A DNA stretch of 36,249 nt from Trueperaceae bacterium (GCA_007695125.1 REEJ01000109.1:1-36249), one strand, 5' to 3'; positions 8,341 to 22,950 are shown, counted from the stretch's first letter. Program-made: numbers and translations. Notes: generated by a model not told the origin, from the letters alone.

Positions 8341-10685
8341 GTGTCACCCCCGTCCGAGGCGGCCGAGCCGCGCGGCGGCTCGACGTCGTGCGGATCGCGG
8401 CTCCGGTCGCGACGGCGCAACAGCGCGTACACGCCGACGGCCGCGACGACGAGCACCGTGATCTCACCCAGCGTGTCGATGGCACGGAAGTCGACCAGGA
8501 TGACGTTGACGATGTTGCGTCCCAACGCGCTCGGATAACTCTCGGCAGCGAAGAAGTCGCTCACGCGGGCGTCCAGCGGACCGGCCGTCACCGCCAGGGT
8601 GAGGCTGGCGATGAGCAGGCCCGCGAGCGTGGCGACGGTGGCAGCCACGGCGCGCACCGCCCGGTTGTCCTCTTCACGCAGCGAGTGCCGCGGCAGACGC
8701 ATCATGACCAGCGCGACGATGATGACGATCAGCGTCTCCACCAGGAACTGCGTGATGGCGAGGTCGGGGGCGGCGAAGAACACGAACACGATGGCGATGC
8801 CGAAGCCGAGCACGCCCAGGGCGGTGATCGCCGGGAGCCGCCGGTGCGCACGCACGGCCGCGAGCGCGGCCGCGACGACCACGGCCATCACCAGATACTC
8901 GTAGAAGTAGCCCGGCGTGTGCGCCAAGCCGAGCCTCAGGCTCCCCTTCACGAGGCCCGTGAGGCCCGTGGCCAGGACCGCAACGGCGGTGATCACGGTC
9001 AGGTGGGTGCGCAGATCGTCGGGTTGCACGCGCCGCGTGAACGCCTGCGCGAACGGTACGAGGCCGTCGATGAAGCGCTGGTAGACCCCAGCGGGCCCGA
9101 CACGCGAATCACCCAGACGAGCGCGAAGCGCGTCGTGCAGCGCCCGCCAACGCCATGTGAGGAGCACGCCGAGGGCGATCGTGAGCGCCGACAACCCGAG
9201 CGCAGGCGTCAGCCCGTGCCACAGGTAGAGATCGAACGCGTAGGGAGCGCCGATCACGGCCGCAGCGGCCGGCACCAGCAGCGCGTCGCCCACCAGGTAC
9301 GGCGCGAAGCCGAGGACGACGCCCGCCCCCGCGAGGACGAGTGGACCGACCAGCATCGACAGTGGCGCCTCGTGCACGGCCTTCGGCGCTTGGATCTCGC
9401 GACCGGCGAAGGGCCGCCAGGCCACCAGGACGGCGATGAGGAGCAGGACCGCGCCGGCCCCGACGAACGGGACGAGCAACCACGCCCGCGTGTCGAGCAA
9501 CGCCTCGAGGGCGAGTTCCTTCGCCACGAAGCCGAACAGCGGCGGCAGGCCGGCGGCGCTCACGCCGGCCAGCAGGGCCGCGGCCCACGTGAACGGCATC
9601 GCGCGACCGACGCCGCGCAGTGCTGTGATGTCACGTGAGCCGGCTTCATGGTCGACGGAGCCAGCCACCATGAAGAGCGGCGCCTTGTACAGCGCGTGCG
9701 CGAGGAGGAACACGACGGCGGCGGTCCCTGCGTACTCGCCCCCGAGGCCGATCAGCATGACCATCGTCGCGAGCGCGACGATGGTGGAGTAGGCCAAGAG
9801 CGCCTTGCTGTCGCGCCGGAACAACGACAGCCCAGCCGCCGCGACGATGGTCGCCGCACCGATCAAGCTGAGCAGCCACACCCACAGCGGTTCGCCCGTG
9901 AACACCGGCGCGAGCCGCGCGAGCAGATAGACGCCGGCCTTGACCATCGTGGCAGAGTGCAAGTACGCAGAGACGGGCGTCGGGGCGGCCATGGCGTTCG
10001 GTAGCCAGAAGTGGAACGGGAACTGGGCCGACTTGGTGAACGCGCCGATGGCGACGAGCACGATGACTGCGGGCAGCAGCGGGCTCGCGAGCAGCGTAGC
10101 GGGATCGGCGATCAGGCCGCTTATCGAGGTGCTGCCCGTGATCGCGATGATCATCAGGAACCCGGCCAACATCGCGAGCCCGCCGCCCGCCGTGACGAGC
10201 AACGCCTGCAACGCGCTCGCGCGACTGTCGGCGTACTGGTGCTTGAAGCCGACCAAGAAGTACGAGGTGATGCTCGTGAGTTCCCAGAACACGAACAAGC
10301 TGATCAGGTCGTCCGAGGTCACCAGGCCGAGCATGGCCGCCATGAACCCGAGCAGGATCAGGTAGAAGCGAGGCAACGCCGGATCACCCTTGAGGTAGCC
10401 GCCTGCGTAGATGACGATCGCCACGCCGATGCCGGTGACGATCAGCGCCATGAGCAAGGACAGGCCATCCATGCGCATCGCCAACGTCACACCGAGTCGC
10501 GGCACCCAGGCGGTGGCCTCCAACACGCTCTCCCCAGCCGCGACGGCGGGGAGGTAGGTCAGGTACCAGGCGAACAGCCCGGCGGGCAGCAGCGCCAACC
10601 ACCATCCAGCGCGGGCGCCGAGACGCTGAGCGAGCAGCGGCGCGACCAGCGCGACGGCGAACGCCGCGAGGACCGCGCTCAGCAT
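8337..10685 (-). CDS. mrpA: Mrp Na+/H+ antiporter subunit A (NuoL-like, with C-terminal MrpB-like domain)
   Basis: First gene of the operon, 782 aa, the usual size for a group 1 MrpA. The first ~500 residues are NuoL-like: [15 protein letters not shown] carries the TM5 glutamate, and [17 protein letters not shown] and [24 protein letters not shown] carry the antiporter lysine and histidine regions. A C-terminal block of extra helices (about 590-760) is MrpA-specific. I start at the ATG at 10685 (MLSAVLAAF), because an in-frame GTG at 10718 adds only a non-hydrophobic leader. Neither start has a strong ribosome site. The complex exchanges cytoplasmic Na+ for H+ and supports growth at high pH or salt. 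Confidence 0.93.
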   Translation of the reverse strand: MLSAVLAAFAVALVAPLLAQRLGARAGWWLALLPAGLFAWYLTYLPAVAAGESVLEATAWVPRLGVTLAMRMDGLSLLMALIVTGIGVAIVIYAGGYLKGDPALPRFYLILLGFMAAMLGLVTSDDLISLFVFWELTSITSYFLVGFKHQYADSRASALQALLVTAGGGLAMLAGFLMIIAITGSTSISGLIADPATLLASPLLPAVIVLVAIGAFTKSAQFPFHFWLPNAMAAPTPVSAYLHSATMVKAGVYLLARLAPVFTGEPLWVWLLSLIGAATIVAAAGLSLFRRDSKALLAYSTIVALATMVMLIGLGGEYAGTAAVVFLLAHALYKAPLFMVAGSVDHEAGSRDITALRGVGRAMPFTWAAALLAGVSAAGLPPLFGFVAKELALEALLDTRAWLLVPFVGAGAVLLLIAVLVAWRPFAGREIQAPKAVHEAPLSMLVGPLVLAGAGVVLGFAPYLVGDALLVPAAAAVIGAPYAFDLYLWHGLTPALGLSALTIALGVLLTWRWRALHDALRARLGDSRVGPAGVYQRFIDGLVPFAQAFTRRVQPDDLRTHLTVITAVAVLATGLTGLVKGSLRLGLAHTPGYFYEYLVMAVVVAAALAAVRAHRRLPAITALGVLGFGIAIVFVFFAAPDLAITQFLVETLIVIIVALVMMRLPRHSLREEDNRAVRAVAATVATLAGLLIASLTLAVTAGPLDARVSDFFAAESYPSALGRNIVNVILVDFRAIDTLGEITVLVVAAVGVYALLRRRDRSRDPHDVEPPRGSAASDGGDT

Positions 10686-10980
10686 GCTGGCGCCCGGTGG
10701 CGCAGTGCCTGAACACACGCGTGGCGTCTGGGCCTGCCTGTCATCTCGCCTCCTGGCACGCCGCGCCGCCCAAGGCGGCTGAGCGCTTCACGCCGGCGGC
10801 GGCCGTGTACGTCGCGGCCGCCGGTCGGCGGAGTCGTGGGTGTGTGCGACCGTCGCGCGCCGGCATCGGGCCCGACGCACATTCGTTCAGGTATACCCGT
10901 TTCGCGCCGGTGACGGCGTCGCGGGGCTTCACGCGCATCCCGGTTGTCGTGGTAGCGCCCCGCTACGCCGCAGGGCACCC
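10686..10980. other. Non-coding gap upstream of mrpA
   Basis: This 295-bp stretch lies between the mrpA start and the stop of the secreted-protein gene, both on the minus strand. Open frames here are short and arginine-rich with no recognisable domain. It should contain the mrp promoter, but I see no convincing -35/-10 pair. A minus-strand TATACC inside GGGTATACCTG near 10890 is only a weak candidate. Confidence 0.5.
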
Positions 10981-11424
10981 TCAGGGAGCGCCGTTGCGGC
11001 GCTTCGGCTGATGCATGACACGCCCAGCCACGACCTGTCCGTCGGGCTCGGTCAACCACAACTCGAGGCTGCCCCACAGGTCGTCGCTGAGGCGCAGCTC
11101 GACGTGGTGAACGCCGTTGCCGGAGCGCCATTCCGAGCGGACGATGCTCCCGCCGTACTCGAGCATCACGTGCTCGAGCGCCTCGGCGACCGCAGCGACG
11201 GTGCCGGGCACGATGGTGAAGCACCGTGTCGCCGGATCGAGCGCGAGATCGCACGCGACCGTGGTGGCGTACAGCCGCGCGAGCAGATCGTCGACCAGCG
11301 GTGCGTAGGGCGAGCGCTCGATGGCGTCGCGCGCATGCGCCGCACCGAGCAGGGCGACGAGGAGCAGCACGCATGCTGCGACGGTTGTCCGCGCGCTGGC
11401 GGGCGAAGCGGTCGGGATCGACAC
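10981..11424 (-). CDS. Small secreted protein of unknown function
   Basis: I start at the GTG at 11424 because GAGG lies about 6 nt upstream and the resulting 147-aa protein begins directly with a signal peptide: Arg12, a hydrophobic core at about 15-28 and a plausible cleavage after AHA (residue 31). The frame is open 72 nt further upstream, but that adds only a polar, arginine-rich leader. The mature part (about 115 aa) has two cysteines (CDLALDPATRC) about ten residues apart and an HHVELRLSDD stretch. No family is recognised. It lies between polX and mrpA with gaps on both sides. Confidence 0.65.
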   Translation of the reverse strand: MSIPTASPASARTTVAACVLLLVALLGAAHARDAIERSPYAPLVDDLLARLYATTVACDLALDPATRCFTIVPGTVAAVAEALEHVMLEYGGSIVRSEWRSGNGVHHVELRLSDDLWGSLELWLTEPDGQVVAGRVMHQPKRRNGAP

Positions 11425-11547
11425 TGTGGGCCTCGTTCGCGCGGGCCGGAACCCGCGTTGGTGATGGGAAGTGCGACGACACGCGTCGTCGGTCACGTTG
11501 TAGCGACAGTGTTACACGCGGCACCGTTGCTTCGCGTGAGGCGCCGT

Positions 11548-16107
<4,560 letters not shown>

Positions 16108-16110
16108 TCG

Positions 16111-17529
16111 GTGGTCTTCACCAGCACGGTCTTCTTGTTCCTGTTCCTACCGCTCTTCCTGGCGGTCTACGCGCTGCTGCCGCCGCGCTGGAGGACCGCG
16201 TGGATCCTGTTGGCGTCGTACGCCTTCTACGCCTGGTGGCGGCTCGACTTCGCGGTCGTGTTCGTGGCCTCGACGGTCGCGGCGTACCTCGTGGGACAGC
16301 ACGTCGGCCGCTGGCGAGAGGCACGCCCGGTGGCGGCTCGGCGCGTCCTCGCCCTCGGCATCACCGTGCAGCTCGGCACCCTGGCGTACTTCAAGTACGC
16401 GGAGTTCGGCGTGTCGAGCCTCAACGCGCTGCTCGTCGCCTGGGGTGCCGCACCCCTGCCGGCGCTCTCCGTAATCCTGCCGATCGGCATCTCCTTCTAC
16501 GTCTTCCAGGCGATCAGTTACATGGTCGACGTGTGGCGTGGCGATGCACCGGCCAGGGCGCGTTTCGTCGACGTCGCCGCGTACATCGCGCTCTTCCCCC
16601 AGCTGATCGCTGGACCGATCGTGCGCTACAAGACGCTCGCGCACGTGCTGTCGGCGCCGCGCAGCAGCGCCGCGCTGGTGGCCGAGGGCTCGCAGCGCTT
16701 CATGCTCGGCTTCACCAAGAAGGTGTTGATCGCAGACGCGCTGGCGCCCATCGCAGACGGAGCGTTCGCGCTCACGGCGCCCACCAGCGCCGAGGCCTGG
16801 TTGGGCGTCCTGGCGTTCTCCGCCCAGCTCTTCTTCGACTTCAGCGGATACAGCGACATGGCGATCGGGCTGGGGCTCATCCTCGGCTTCCGCTTCAAGG
16901 AGAACTTCGACCGCCCGTACGTGGCCGCGAGCATCACCGAGTTCTGGCGCCGCTGGCACATGAGCCTCTCGCTCTGGCTGCGCGACTACCTCTACATCCC
17001 GCTCGGAGGGAATCGCCGCGGAACCGGGCGCACGTACGTCAACCTGATGCTGGTGATGCTGCTCGGTGGCCTCTGGCACGGTGCCGCGTGGGCGTTCGTC
17101 GGCTGGGGCGCCTGGCATGGTGGGCTGCTGGCGTTCGAGCGCTGGAGAGGCCGCGGTGAGCGTGAGCGCTCGCTGCTGCGTGTCGCGAACACGTTCGTCC
17201 TCGTGCTCATCGGCTGGGTGCTCTTCCGCTCGGCCGATCTGCAGCACGCGGTCGGCATGTACGCGGCGATGCTCGGCGTCAACGGCTGGGGCGTCTCGCC
17301 GGAACTCGCCTGGCAGATCACGCCTCGGGCAGCGGTCACGCTCGTGATCGCGTACCTCGTGATCTGGTTCCCGGTTGGTGACGTCGAAGCTCGGGCCGGA
17401 TCACCCGCTGCGTGGCTCGCCCGCATCGGGGTACCGGCGTTGCGCTGGGGTCTCGTGCCGCTGTTCGTCCTCGGGGTCATGCGCGCCATCGCCGACAGCT
17501 TCTCGCCGTTCTTGTACTTCCGGTTCTGA
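16111..17529 (+). CDS. algI: MBOAT family O-acyltransferase, AlgI-like
   Basis: A 472-aa polytopic membrane O-acyltransferase. It carries the AlgI signature SITEFWRRWHMSLSLWLRDY with His283 and the LWHG motif with the MBOAT active-site His323; DRPY precedes them. The family moves an acetyl group from a cytoplasmic donor across the membrane for polysaccharide acetylation. The GTG start has GGAG about 6 nt upstream, embedded in the algF stop. It lies between algF and algJ, the usual partners, so the three probably form one acetylation machine. DltB-type MBOATs are the alternative, excluded by context. Confidence 0.93.
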   Translation: MVFTSTVFLFLFLPLFLAVYALLPPRWRTAWILLASYAFYAWWRLDFAVVFVASTVAAYLVGQHVGRWREARPVAARRVLALGITVQLGTLAYFKYAEFGVSSLNALLVAWGAAPLPALSVILPIGISFYVFQAISYMVDVWRGDAPARARFVDVAAYIALFPQLIAGPIVRYKTLAHVLSAPRSSAALVAEGSQRFMLGFTKKVLIADALAPIADGAFALTAPTSAEAWLGVLAFSAQLFFDFSGYSDMAIGLGLILGFRFKENFDRPYVAASITEFWRRWHMSLSLWLRDYLYIPLGGNRRGTGRTYVNLMLVMLLGGLWHGAAWAFVGWGAWHGGLLAFERWRGRGERERSLLRVANTFVLVLIGWVLFRSADLQHAVGMYAAMLGVNGWGVSPELAWQITPRAAVTLVIAYLVIWFPVGDVEARAGSPAAWLARIGVPALRWGLVPLFVLGVMRAIADSFSPFLYFRF

Positions 17530-17540
17530 GCCTCCCCACC

Positions 17541-18707
17541 ATGACGACACCCCGCGACCCCTCTCACTCCATCCCGCCGGAGGCCCCCGATCCCGATGAG
17601 GTGACCGCCACCGCCTCGACGGCGAACTGGGCAGGCGTGCGCACCGAATCGCGCTGGCGCATCGCCTATGCCGTCGCTTTCGCGATCGTCCTCGTCGGCG
17701 GTTGCGCCGCCGCGGTGCTGAACCCCGCACTGAGGAACGTCCCCGACGTGGCGGTCATGGACGGTTCGTGGGCCGAGGCGTATCAGGCCGAGTTCGACGC
17801 GGCGTCGCCGCTGCTCGACCCAGCACGGACGGTGTGGGGCCTGATCGACGCCGGCCTGTTCGGCCAAGGGCGCCCGGGCGTCCTGATAGGCACCGACGGC
17901 TGGTTGTTCAGTCGAGAAGAGTACGCAACCGTCCCCGACGCCGCCGGCGCCATAGCGTTGTGGAGCGATCGCATCGCGCTGGTACGCGACGAGCTCGCGC
18001 AGCTCGACGTCCACCTGGTGGTGGCGCCGGTCCCGAGCAAGGCGGCGGTCGTCGGAGAGCACGCTCCCGCCCCGCTCCCGACGGAAGCGGCGCGACGCTA
18101 CGACACCTTGCTCGACGCGCTCGAGGAGCGCGGCGTTGTCGTCAGCGACCTGCGGCCGGCATTGGGGCGGGTGAACGACCCGTTCCTACGGACGGACACG
18201 CATTGGACGCCCGCCGGCGCAGCCGCCGCGGCGCAAGCGATCGCGACCACCGTGCGCGAGCGCGCCCCCTTCGCGGGCCTCGGCGAGACCAGCTTCGAAA
18301 CCACGCTGACGGAGCCGGAGGAGCGCTGGGGCGACCTCACGACGTTCCTCGACCTCGGCCCCCTGCTCGAGCACCTCGGCCCACCGCCAGACCTGATCGC
18401 GATGCCGCGAACCACGAGCCTGGCGCCGCCGGCCACCGACCTGTTCGGCGCGGTCGAGGTGCCGGTCACGCTGGTCGGCACCTCATTCAGCGCCGACCCG
18501 GCGTGGAACACGGTCGGAGCGTTGCGCGAGGCGCTGGGCTCAGACGTGATCGACGCCGCGCTCACGGGCCTCGGTCCGTGGGAACCGATGCACCGCTACC
18601 TGACCGGCGAGGCGCTGCGCTCGTCGCCACCGGAGGTCGTGATTTGGGAGATTCCAGAACGGTACGTGACACTCGAGGGGCACGTCCCCGAGGCGCCAGC
18701 GTGGTGA
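17541..18707 (+). CDS. algJ: AlgJ/AlgX-like SGNH-type acetyltransferase
   Basis: A 388-aa protein with one N-terminal transmembrane helix (about 40-60) and a periplasmic domain. The AlgJ/AlgX catalytic elements are visible: DTHW at 219-222 (Asp and His) and GTSFS at 313-317 with the nucleophile Ser315. DGWLF near 119-123 is also typical. In alginate systems these proteins receive acetyl groups from AlgI and transfer them to, or hydrolyse them from, the polymer. It begins 11 nt after algI and its stop overlaps the next gene's start as GTGA, confirming a common operon. Confidence 0.88.
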   Translation: MTTPRDPSHSIPPEAPDPDEVTATASTANWAGVRTESRWRIAYAVAFAIVLVGGCAAAVLNPALRNVPDVAVMDGSWAEAYQAEFDAASPLLDPARTVWGLIDAGLFGQGRPGVLIGTDGWLFSREEYATVPDAAGAIALWSDRIALVRDELAQLDVHLVVAPVPSKAAVVGEHAPAPLPTEAARRYDTLLDALEERGVVVSDLRPALGRVNDPFLRTDTHWTPAGAAAAAQAIATTVRERAPFAGLGETSFETTLTEPEERWGDLTTFLDLGPLLEHLGPPPDLIAMPRTTSLAPPATDLFGAVEVPVTLVGTSFSADPAWNTVGALREALGSDVIDAALTGLGPWEPMHRYLTGEALRSSPPEVVIWEIPERYVTLEGHVPEAPAW

Positions 18708-19924
18708 GGCGCGCCCCGGCGTTCGTGGCGCTGGTCGCGACGATCCTGCTCGCGTCCTGGGCCTGGGCGCAACCTGGCACCGTCATCGACGTCGAGCTGC
18801 GCGGCACCCTCTCGGCCGGCGCGGTGCGCGACCAGACCGCGGGGCGCTTCCGCAACAACGGCACCGAGCCGCTGCAGGTGCGCAGCGCCGTCAGGAGCTA
18901 CGTCATGCGCTTCGAGACGCGCGACGCTGACGGCGCGACGACCACGGCCCTCGCGCACCTGTTCGTCCCCGAGCAAGCGGTGGACGCGGGGACCGTGTTG
19001 GCGTTCGCGCCCGGCTCGACGGGGCTGGTCGACGCCTGCGCGCCGTCGCGCCCCTACGTGCAGGGCGGTGGCCTGGACACGTACGGCGCCTACGGCTTGG
19101 CGTACGCCGGCCAAGGCATGCCCACGGTGGTGCCGAACTACGTGGGCTTCTTCGACCCCGACGCGTTCCAGCCGTACTTCGTCGCCGCCGCCGAGGCGCA
19201 CGTCGTGCTCGACGCCCTGCGCGCAGCCAGCGCGGCGTTGAGCGCGCTCGATGAGGCCTTGACGCCAGTGCACGCGTTCGCTGCCGGCTTCTCGCAAGGC
19301 GGGCACGCCGTCTTCGCGACCGCGGATCGCGTGGCGGACGATGCACCCGACGTACCGCTCGCGGGCGTCCTCGGCTTCGGTCCGAGCGGCGAGGTCGACG
19401 TCGTGATGCGCGCTTTCTCCCACGTGGCGCCGTGGATCCTGTTCGCGTACCAGCACGTCTACGACGGTGCGATCGATGCCGCGGCCCTGTTGCAGGAGCC
19501 GTTCTCGAGCAGGCTCGCGAACGACGTGCAGCGGTTGTGCATCGCCGAGGCGCAGGCGCAGTACCCGCGTGACCCTGCAGCGCTGCTGGAGCCGGCGCTG
19601 GCCGCCTCGCTGCTGGCAGGTACCCTGGACGACACGCACCCGGTCCTGGCTGGCCTGGTGCGCGCCAACCAGACCGGCGTGCGCGAGCACGGGCTGCCGG
19701 TGATCATCCTCCAAGGCGTCGACGACCCGGTGGCCCCGATCTCCGACCAACACCGCTTCGTGGCGCGCCTGTGCGACCAGGGCAGCGCGGTGCGGTATCC
19801 GAACTACCTGCGCACACGCCACGAGACGCGCTACATCGGTTTCGAAGAGGCCCTGGGCTGGATGCGCTCGATCACCGCCGGCGAAGCCGCACCGTCCGAT
19901 TGCGACACAGTTCCCCGTGAATGA
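18704..19924 (+). CDS. Secreted alpha/beta hydrolase (secretory lipase/esterase-like), copy 1
   Basis: A 406-aa protein with a signal peptide (MRRAPAFVALVATILLASWAWA, cleavage near residue 22). The nucleophile elbow GFSQGG puts the catalytic serine at Ser197; the likely acid is Asp340 or Asp341 (QGVDDPVAP) and the likely histidine His373 (RHETR). The general layout, including an APGSTGLVDACAPS segment, resembles secretory lipase-type esterases. The GTG start overlaps the algJ stop as GTGA (a GTG one codon earlier is also possible). Its place in an O-acetylation operon suggests a polysaccharide deacetylase or esterase, which is inference. Confidence 0.82.
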   Translation: MRRAPAFVALVATILLASWAWAQPGTVIDVELRGTLSAGAVRDQTAGRFRNNGTEPLQVRSAVRSYVMRFETRDADGATTTALAHLFVPEQAVDAGTVLAFAPGSTGLVDACAPSRPYVQGGGLDTYGAYGLAYAGQGMPTVVPNYVGFFDPDAFQPYFVAAAEAHVVLDALRAASAALSALDEALTPVHAFAAGFSQGGHAVFATADRVADDAPDVPLAGVLGFGPSGEVDVVMRAFSHVAPWILFAYQHVYDGAIDAAALLQEPFSSRLANDVQRLCIAEAQAQYPRDPAALLEPALAASLLAGTLDDTHPVLAGLVRANQTGVREHGLPVIILQGVDDPVAPISDQHRFVARLCDQGSAVRYPNYLRTRHETRYIGFEEALGWMRSITAGEAAPSDCDTVPRE

Positions 19925-19937
19925 TCAGGGAGGCCCC

Positions 19938-21209
19938 ATGCCATCACACCTTTCCCGAATCTCGTACGCTCGCTGCGCCGCGCTCCTCGTTGCCCTCGCG
20001 CTGCCGTCGGCATGGGCTCAGGCCGAGCCCGTCGCCCCAGCCGCGCGCGATCTCGCCCTCCCCCCCGGGAGCGTGGTCGAGGTGGTGTACGAGGAGCGGC
20101 TGAGCCCGACCGACGTGCAACAGGCCGCCGCTGCACCGTTCGGCCGCTTCGGGATACCCGTCGTCGAGAACGCGGTCGACGTGTACCGGATGCAGTACGT
20201 GACCACCGGCTTGGAGGGCGAGGTCGCGGTCGTGACAGCTGCGCTGTTCGTGCCCGTCGAAGCCGCTCGGAACCCGGCTCCGCTGTACGTATTCGGGTCT
20301 GGTACGACGGGCCTCGGCGACGCCTGCGCACCCTCGCGCGAGGTCGACCTGCCGCAGCCGCTCGGTATGTACCGTGGTTACCTGGCGCCGTACGCCGGCC
20401 GCGGCATCGTCACCGTGTTCCCCGACTACCTCGGCTTCGAGGACCCGACGCGACCGCAGGCGTACTTCCACGCGGCCAGCGAGGCCCACGTGCTGCTCGA
20501 CGCGGCCCGCGCCGTCAGGGCGCTGTTCGCCGAGGCGCCGTGGCTCGGCGAACTCGACGACGCGGTGCTGATGGGTGGCTACTCCCAGGGTGGACACGCG
20601 GCCTTCGCTGCTGCCGACCTGCGACCGTGGTACGCGCCCGAGATCCCGCTCCTCGGGATGATCGGGTACGGGGCGACCACGGACGTCCTGCCGCTGTTCG
20701 CCGAGGGACCGTTTTACGCGCCCTACGTGATCGCGAGTTGGTCGGCGATCTACGGCCCGGAGCAGGTCGACGCAGCCGCCGTGCTGGCCGAGCGCTGGCT
20801 GCCGACGCTGTCGCGCGAGGCGGTCGACGTGTGCGTCGACCGCGCGCAGCAGATCTACCCGTTCGACATCGACCAGATGTACACCGCCGAGTTCGCCGCC
20901 GCGCTCCGCCGGGGCAGCGTGGCTCGTGACTTCCCTGGCCTGTACGCCCTGTTCGTGGAGAACAACACCGGCCTGTCTGGACACGGCCTACCGGCCTTGA
21001 TGGTGCAGGGCGGTCAGGACGTGATCGTTCGCGATCCGACGCAGGAGCGCTTCGTGCGCCTGCTCTGCGCGGAGGGCAGCGACGTGCAGTATCTGAACGT
21101 GCGCGACGCCCGCCACCGCGAAACGCGCCCGGCGGGGTTCGACGCCGCCGTGTCGTGGATCTTCGATCGTGCCGCAGGCTTGCCAGCACCGACGACCTGC
21201 GCTCCCTGA
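19938..21209 (+). CDS. Secreted alpha/beta hydrolase (secretory lipase/esterase-like), copy 2
   Basis: A 423-aa paralogue of the preceding gene. Start ATG 19938 has AGGGAGG about 6 nt upstream and opens a signal peptide ending near AWAQA (residue 28). The triad is apparent: Ser216 in GYSQGGH, Asp361 in QGGQDVI and His393 in ARHRETR. Shared blocks with copy 1 include the GTTGLGDACAPSRE-type segment, a PDYLGF/PNYVGF block and the NNTGLSGHGLP/NQTGVREHGLP block. The gene follows copy 1 by 13 nt and ends the operon just before a strong hairpin. Tandem duplication is the simplest explanation. Confidence 0.85.
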   Translation: MPSHLSRISYARCAALLVALALPSAWAQAEPVAPAARDLALPPGSVVEVVYEERLSPTDVQQAAAAPFGRFGIPVVENAVDVYRMQYVTTGLEGEVAVVTAALFVPVEAARNPAPLYVFGSGTTGLGDACAPSREVDLPQPLGMYRGYLAPYAGRGIVTVFPDYLGFEDPTRPQAYFHAASEAHVLLDAARAVRALFAEAPWLGELDDAVLMGGYSQGGHAAFAAADLRPWYAPEIPLLGMIGYGATTDVLPLFAEGPFYAPYVIASWSAIYGPEQVDAAAVLAERWLPTLSREAVDVCVDRAQQIYPFDIDQMYTAEFAAALRRGSVARDFPGLYALFVENNTGLSGHGLPALMVQGGQDVIVRDPTQERFVRLLCAEGSDVQYLNVRDARHRETRPAGFDAAVSWIFDRAAGLPAPTTCAP

Positions 21210-21237
21210 GTTCGTACGTCGTTCGCCGACCGTTCGC

Positions 21238-21270
21238 GAGGGGGGCGCCGGTGATGCCGGCGCCCCCCTC
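21238..21270. terminator. Perfect GC-rich hairpin, likely bidirectional terminator
   Basis: Two 14-nt arms (GAGGGGGGCGCCGG and its complement) are separated by TGATG and followed by a short T-containing tract (GTTTCG). It lies 28 nt after the second hydrolase and between that gene and the convergent small gene ending at 21308, so it could end transcription from both sides. Confidence 0.75.
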
Positions 21271-21307
21271 GTTTCGTGTGCGCGCACGCTGTGCCCGGTC
21301 GCGCAGG

Positions 21308-21571
21308 TCAGGCGCGGGCACCCGCTGCCGACACGCCGTCCACGCACCGAGCCCTGACGCGCACCGGTGAGGCCAGCGGCGTGGTCCGCAGTGCCGTTTG
21401 CTCAAGGCGGCGCATGCCGGCTGTGGCGTGTGGCAGCAGGGGCTCGGGCCGGGCGGCCTCGGCGCCGACCCTGGTGATCGCGGCGGCGATCACGTCGTGC
21501 ACGGCCGCCAGCGCGGTCCCTACGACGGCGATCGCGACGAACGCGAGCGTGAGCATGGCGACGGCGCTCAT
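21308..21571 (-). CDS. Small membrane-anchored hypothetical protein
   Basis: An 87-aa reading frame with an N-terminal hydrophobic helix (about 5-24) and an arginine-rich soluble tail. The ATG at 21571 has CGAGG about 7 nt upstream. No family is recognised. Support comes from context: it converges on a terminator hairpin and diverges from the permease gene across a regulatory-looking inverted repeat at 21613. It may still be a chance frame. Confidence 0.4.
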   Translation of the reverse strand: MSAVAMLTLAFVAIAVVGTALAAVHDVIAAAITRVGAEAARPEPLLPHATAGMRRLEQTALRTTPLASPVRVRARCVDGVSAAGARA

Positions 21572-21612
21572 GCTGGCCTCGCGGCGTCCGGTGTGGGGTT
21601 GGCGGCGTCTCG

Positions 21613-21645
21613 CATGCTGTACCTCATTTACTAAGGTACAGCATG
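21613..21645. promoter_or_regulatory. 12-bp-arm inverted repeat in a divergent promoter region
   Basis: CATGCTGTACCT and AGGTACAGCATG are perfect inverted copies separated by the AT-rich 9-mer CATTTACTA. The repeat is 42 nt from the start of the small minus-strand gene and 72 nt from the permease start, and no gene reads into it, so an operator for a dimeric repressor fits better than a terminator. The regulator is not identifiable from the window. Confidence 0.55.
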
Positions 21646-21717
21646 TCGGGTGGCTCGGCGTGAGAGTTCATACACCCGGCGTCGCGTCGCCCGGCGGCGT
21701 ATCGTGCGCGCTGCAAG

Positions 21718-22950
21718 ATGACGACGCCTCTGGACCTCGACGCCTGGATCGCTCTCGCCGTCGCCGGCGTCACGCTCGTCGGCGTGGCCTTCGGGCGCCT
21801 CCCGGGCGTGCCGCTCGACCGCTCCGGCTTCGCGCTCGTCGGCGCTGCAACCCTCCTGGCGCTGGGCGTCGTGGACCTCGAGACGGCCGCGCACCTGGTC
21901 GACGTCGAGGTGATCGTGCTCCTGGTCGGGTTGTTGCTGCTCAACGAGGCGCTGGCGGAGGCGGGGTTCTTCCGTAGCCTGACGCTCTGGGCGACGCGGC
22001 GCGCGCGCGGGCCGTTCACGCTCCTCGTGAGCCTCGTGTTGGCGTCGGGCATCCTCTCCGCGCTCTTCCTCAACGACACCATCGTGCTGATGCTGACGCC
22101 GGTGGTCATCCACCTGACGCGCGCGTTGGGTGTCGCACCGCTCCCCTATCTCCTCGCCCTGGCGCTCTCCGCCAACGTGGGGAGCGTCGCAACCGTGACC
22201 GGAAACCCTCAGAACATGCTCGTCTCCGTGGCGGGCGGGATCGAGTACGGCACCTTCGCCGCGGCCCTAGCGCCGGTGGCGTTGGTGGGCCTCGTGCTGG
22301 TGGTCGCCGTCGTCGCCGTCGGCCATCGCCGGGATGTCACCGCTACGGCCTTCGCGCACACCGCACCCGAGCCGCAGCACGGCGCGTCGCGGCGGCTCTG
22401 GACGCTGAGCGCCACCGCGCTCGCGATGCTCGCTTCGTTCGTCCTCGGTGCGAACGTGGCCGTGGCCGCGTTCACCGCCGGGGCGGTGTCGCTCCTGCTG
22501 ATCGGGCCGAGCGGGCCGGCGCTGCTCAGACGCCTCGATTGGTCGCTGCTGGTGCTGTTCGGCGGGCTGTTCGTGGTGGTCGGCGCGGTGCGTGAGACCG
22601 GCGCAGCCGCCCTCGCGTTCGACGCCCTGGGCTCGTGGCTCACGGCGGGTGTCGTGCCGCTGGCGCTCGTCGCGGCCGTGGCATCGAACCTGCTGTCGAA
22701 CGTACCCGCCGTGCTCCTCTTGCTGCCACCGATCGCGGCAGGCGGTGGTGGCACGGGCGACCTGTTGGTCCTGGCGATGGCATCGACGTTGGCGGGCAAC
22801 CTGACGCTGGTGGGCTCGATCGCGAACCTGATCGTCGCCGAGAGCGCGCGGCGCCACGGCGTCGTGGTCGGCTTCTGGGCGTTCGCGCGCGTGGGCGTGC
22901 CGGCGACGGTGCTGTCGCTGGCCTTCGGTGTGTGGTGGTCGTCGCGTTGA
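21718..22950 (+). CDS. ArsB/SLC13-like (ion transporter superfamily) permease
   Basis: A 410-aa membrane protein with about 11-12 helices. The pair of loop motifs typical of the ArsB/CitM/SLC13 superfamily is present: SALFLNDTIVLMLTPVV and SANVGSVATVTGNPQNMLV, with a second-half counterpart LLSNVPAVLLLLPP ... STLAGNLTLVGSIANLIV. Such proteins move anions (citrate, arsenite, sulfate) or Na+. No arsR or other ars gene is adjacent, so the substrate is open. The ATG at 21718 has no clear ribosome site. It ends 40 bp before the convergent SRAP gene. Confidence 0.8.
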   Translation: MTTPLDLDAWIALAVAGVTLVGVAFGRLPGVPLDRSGFALVGAATLLALGVVDLETAAHLVDVEVIVLLVGLLLLNEALAEAGFFRSLTLWATRRARGPFTLLVSLVLASGILSALFLNDTIVLMLTPVVIHLTRALGVAPLPYLLALALSANVGSVATVTGNPQNMLVSVAGGIEYGTFAAALAPVALVGLVLVVAVVAVGHRRDVTATAFAHTAPEPQHGASRRLWTLSATALAMLASFVLGANVAVAAFTAGAVSLLLIGPSGPALLRRLDWSLLVLFGGLFVVVGAVRETGAAALAFDALGSWLTAGVVPLALVAAVASNLLSNVPAVLLLLPPIAAGGGGTGDLLVLAMASTLAGNLTLVGSIANLIVAESARRHGVVVGFWAFARVGVPATVLSLAFGVWWSSR

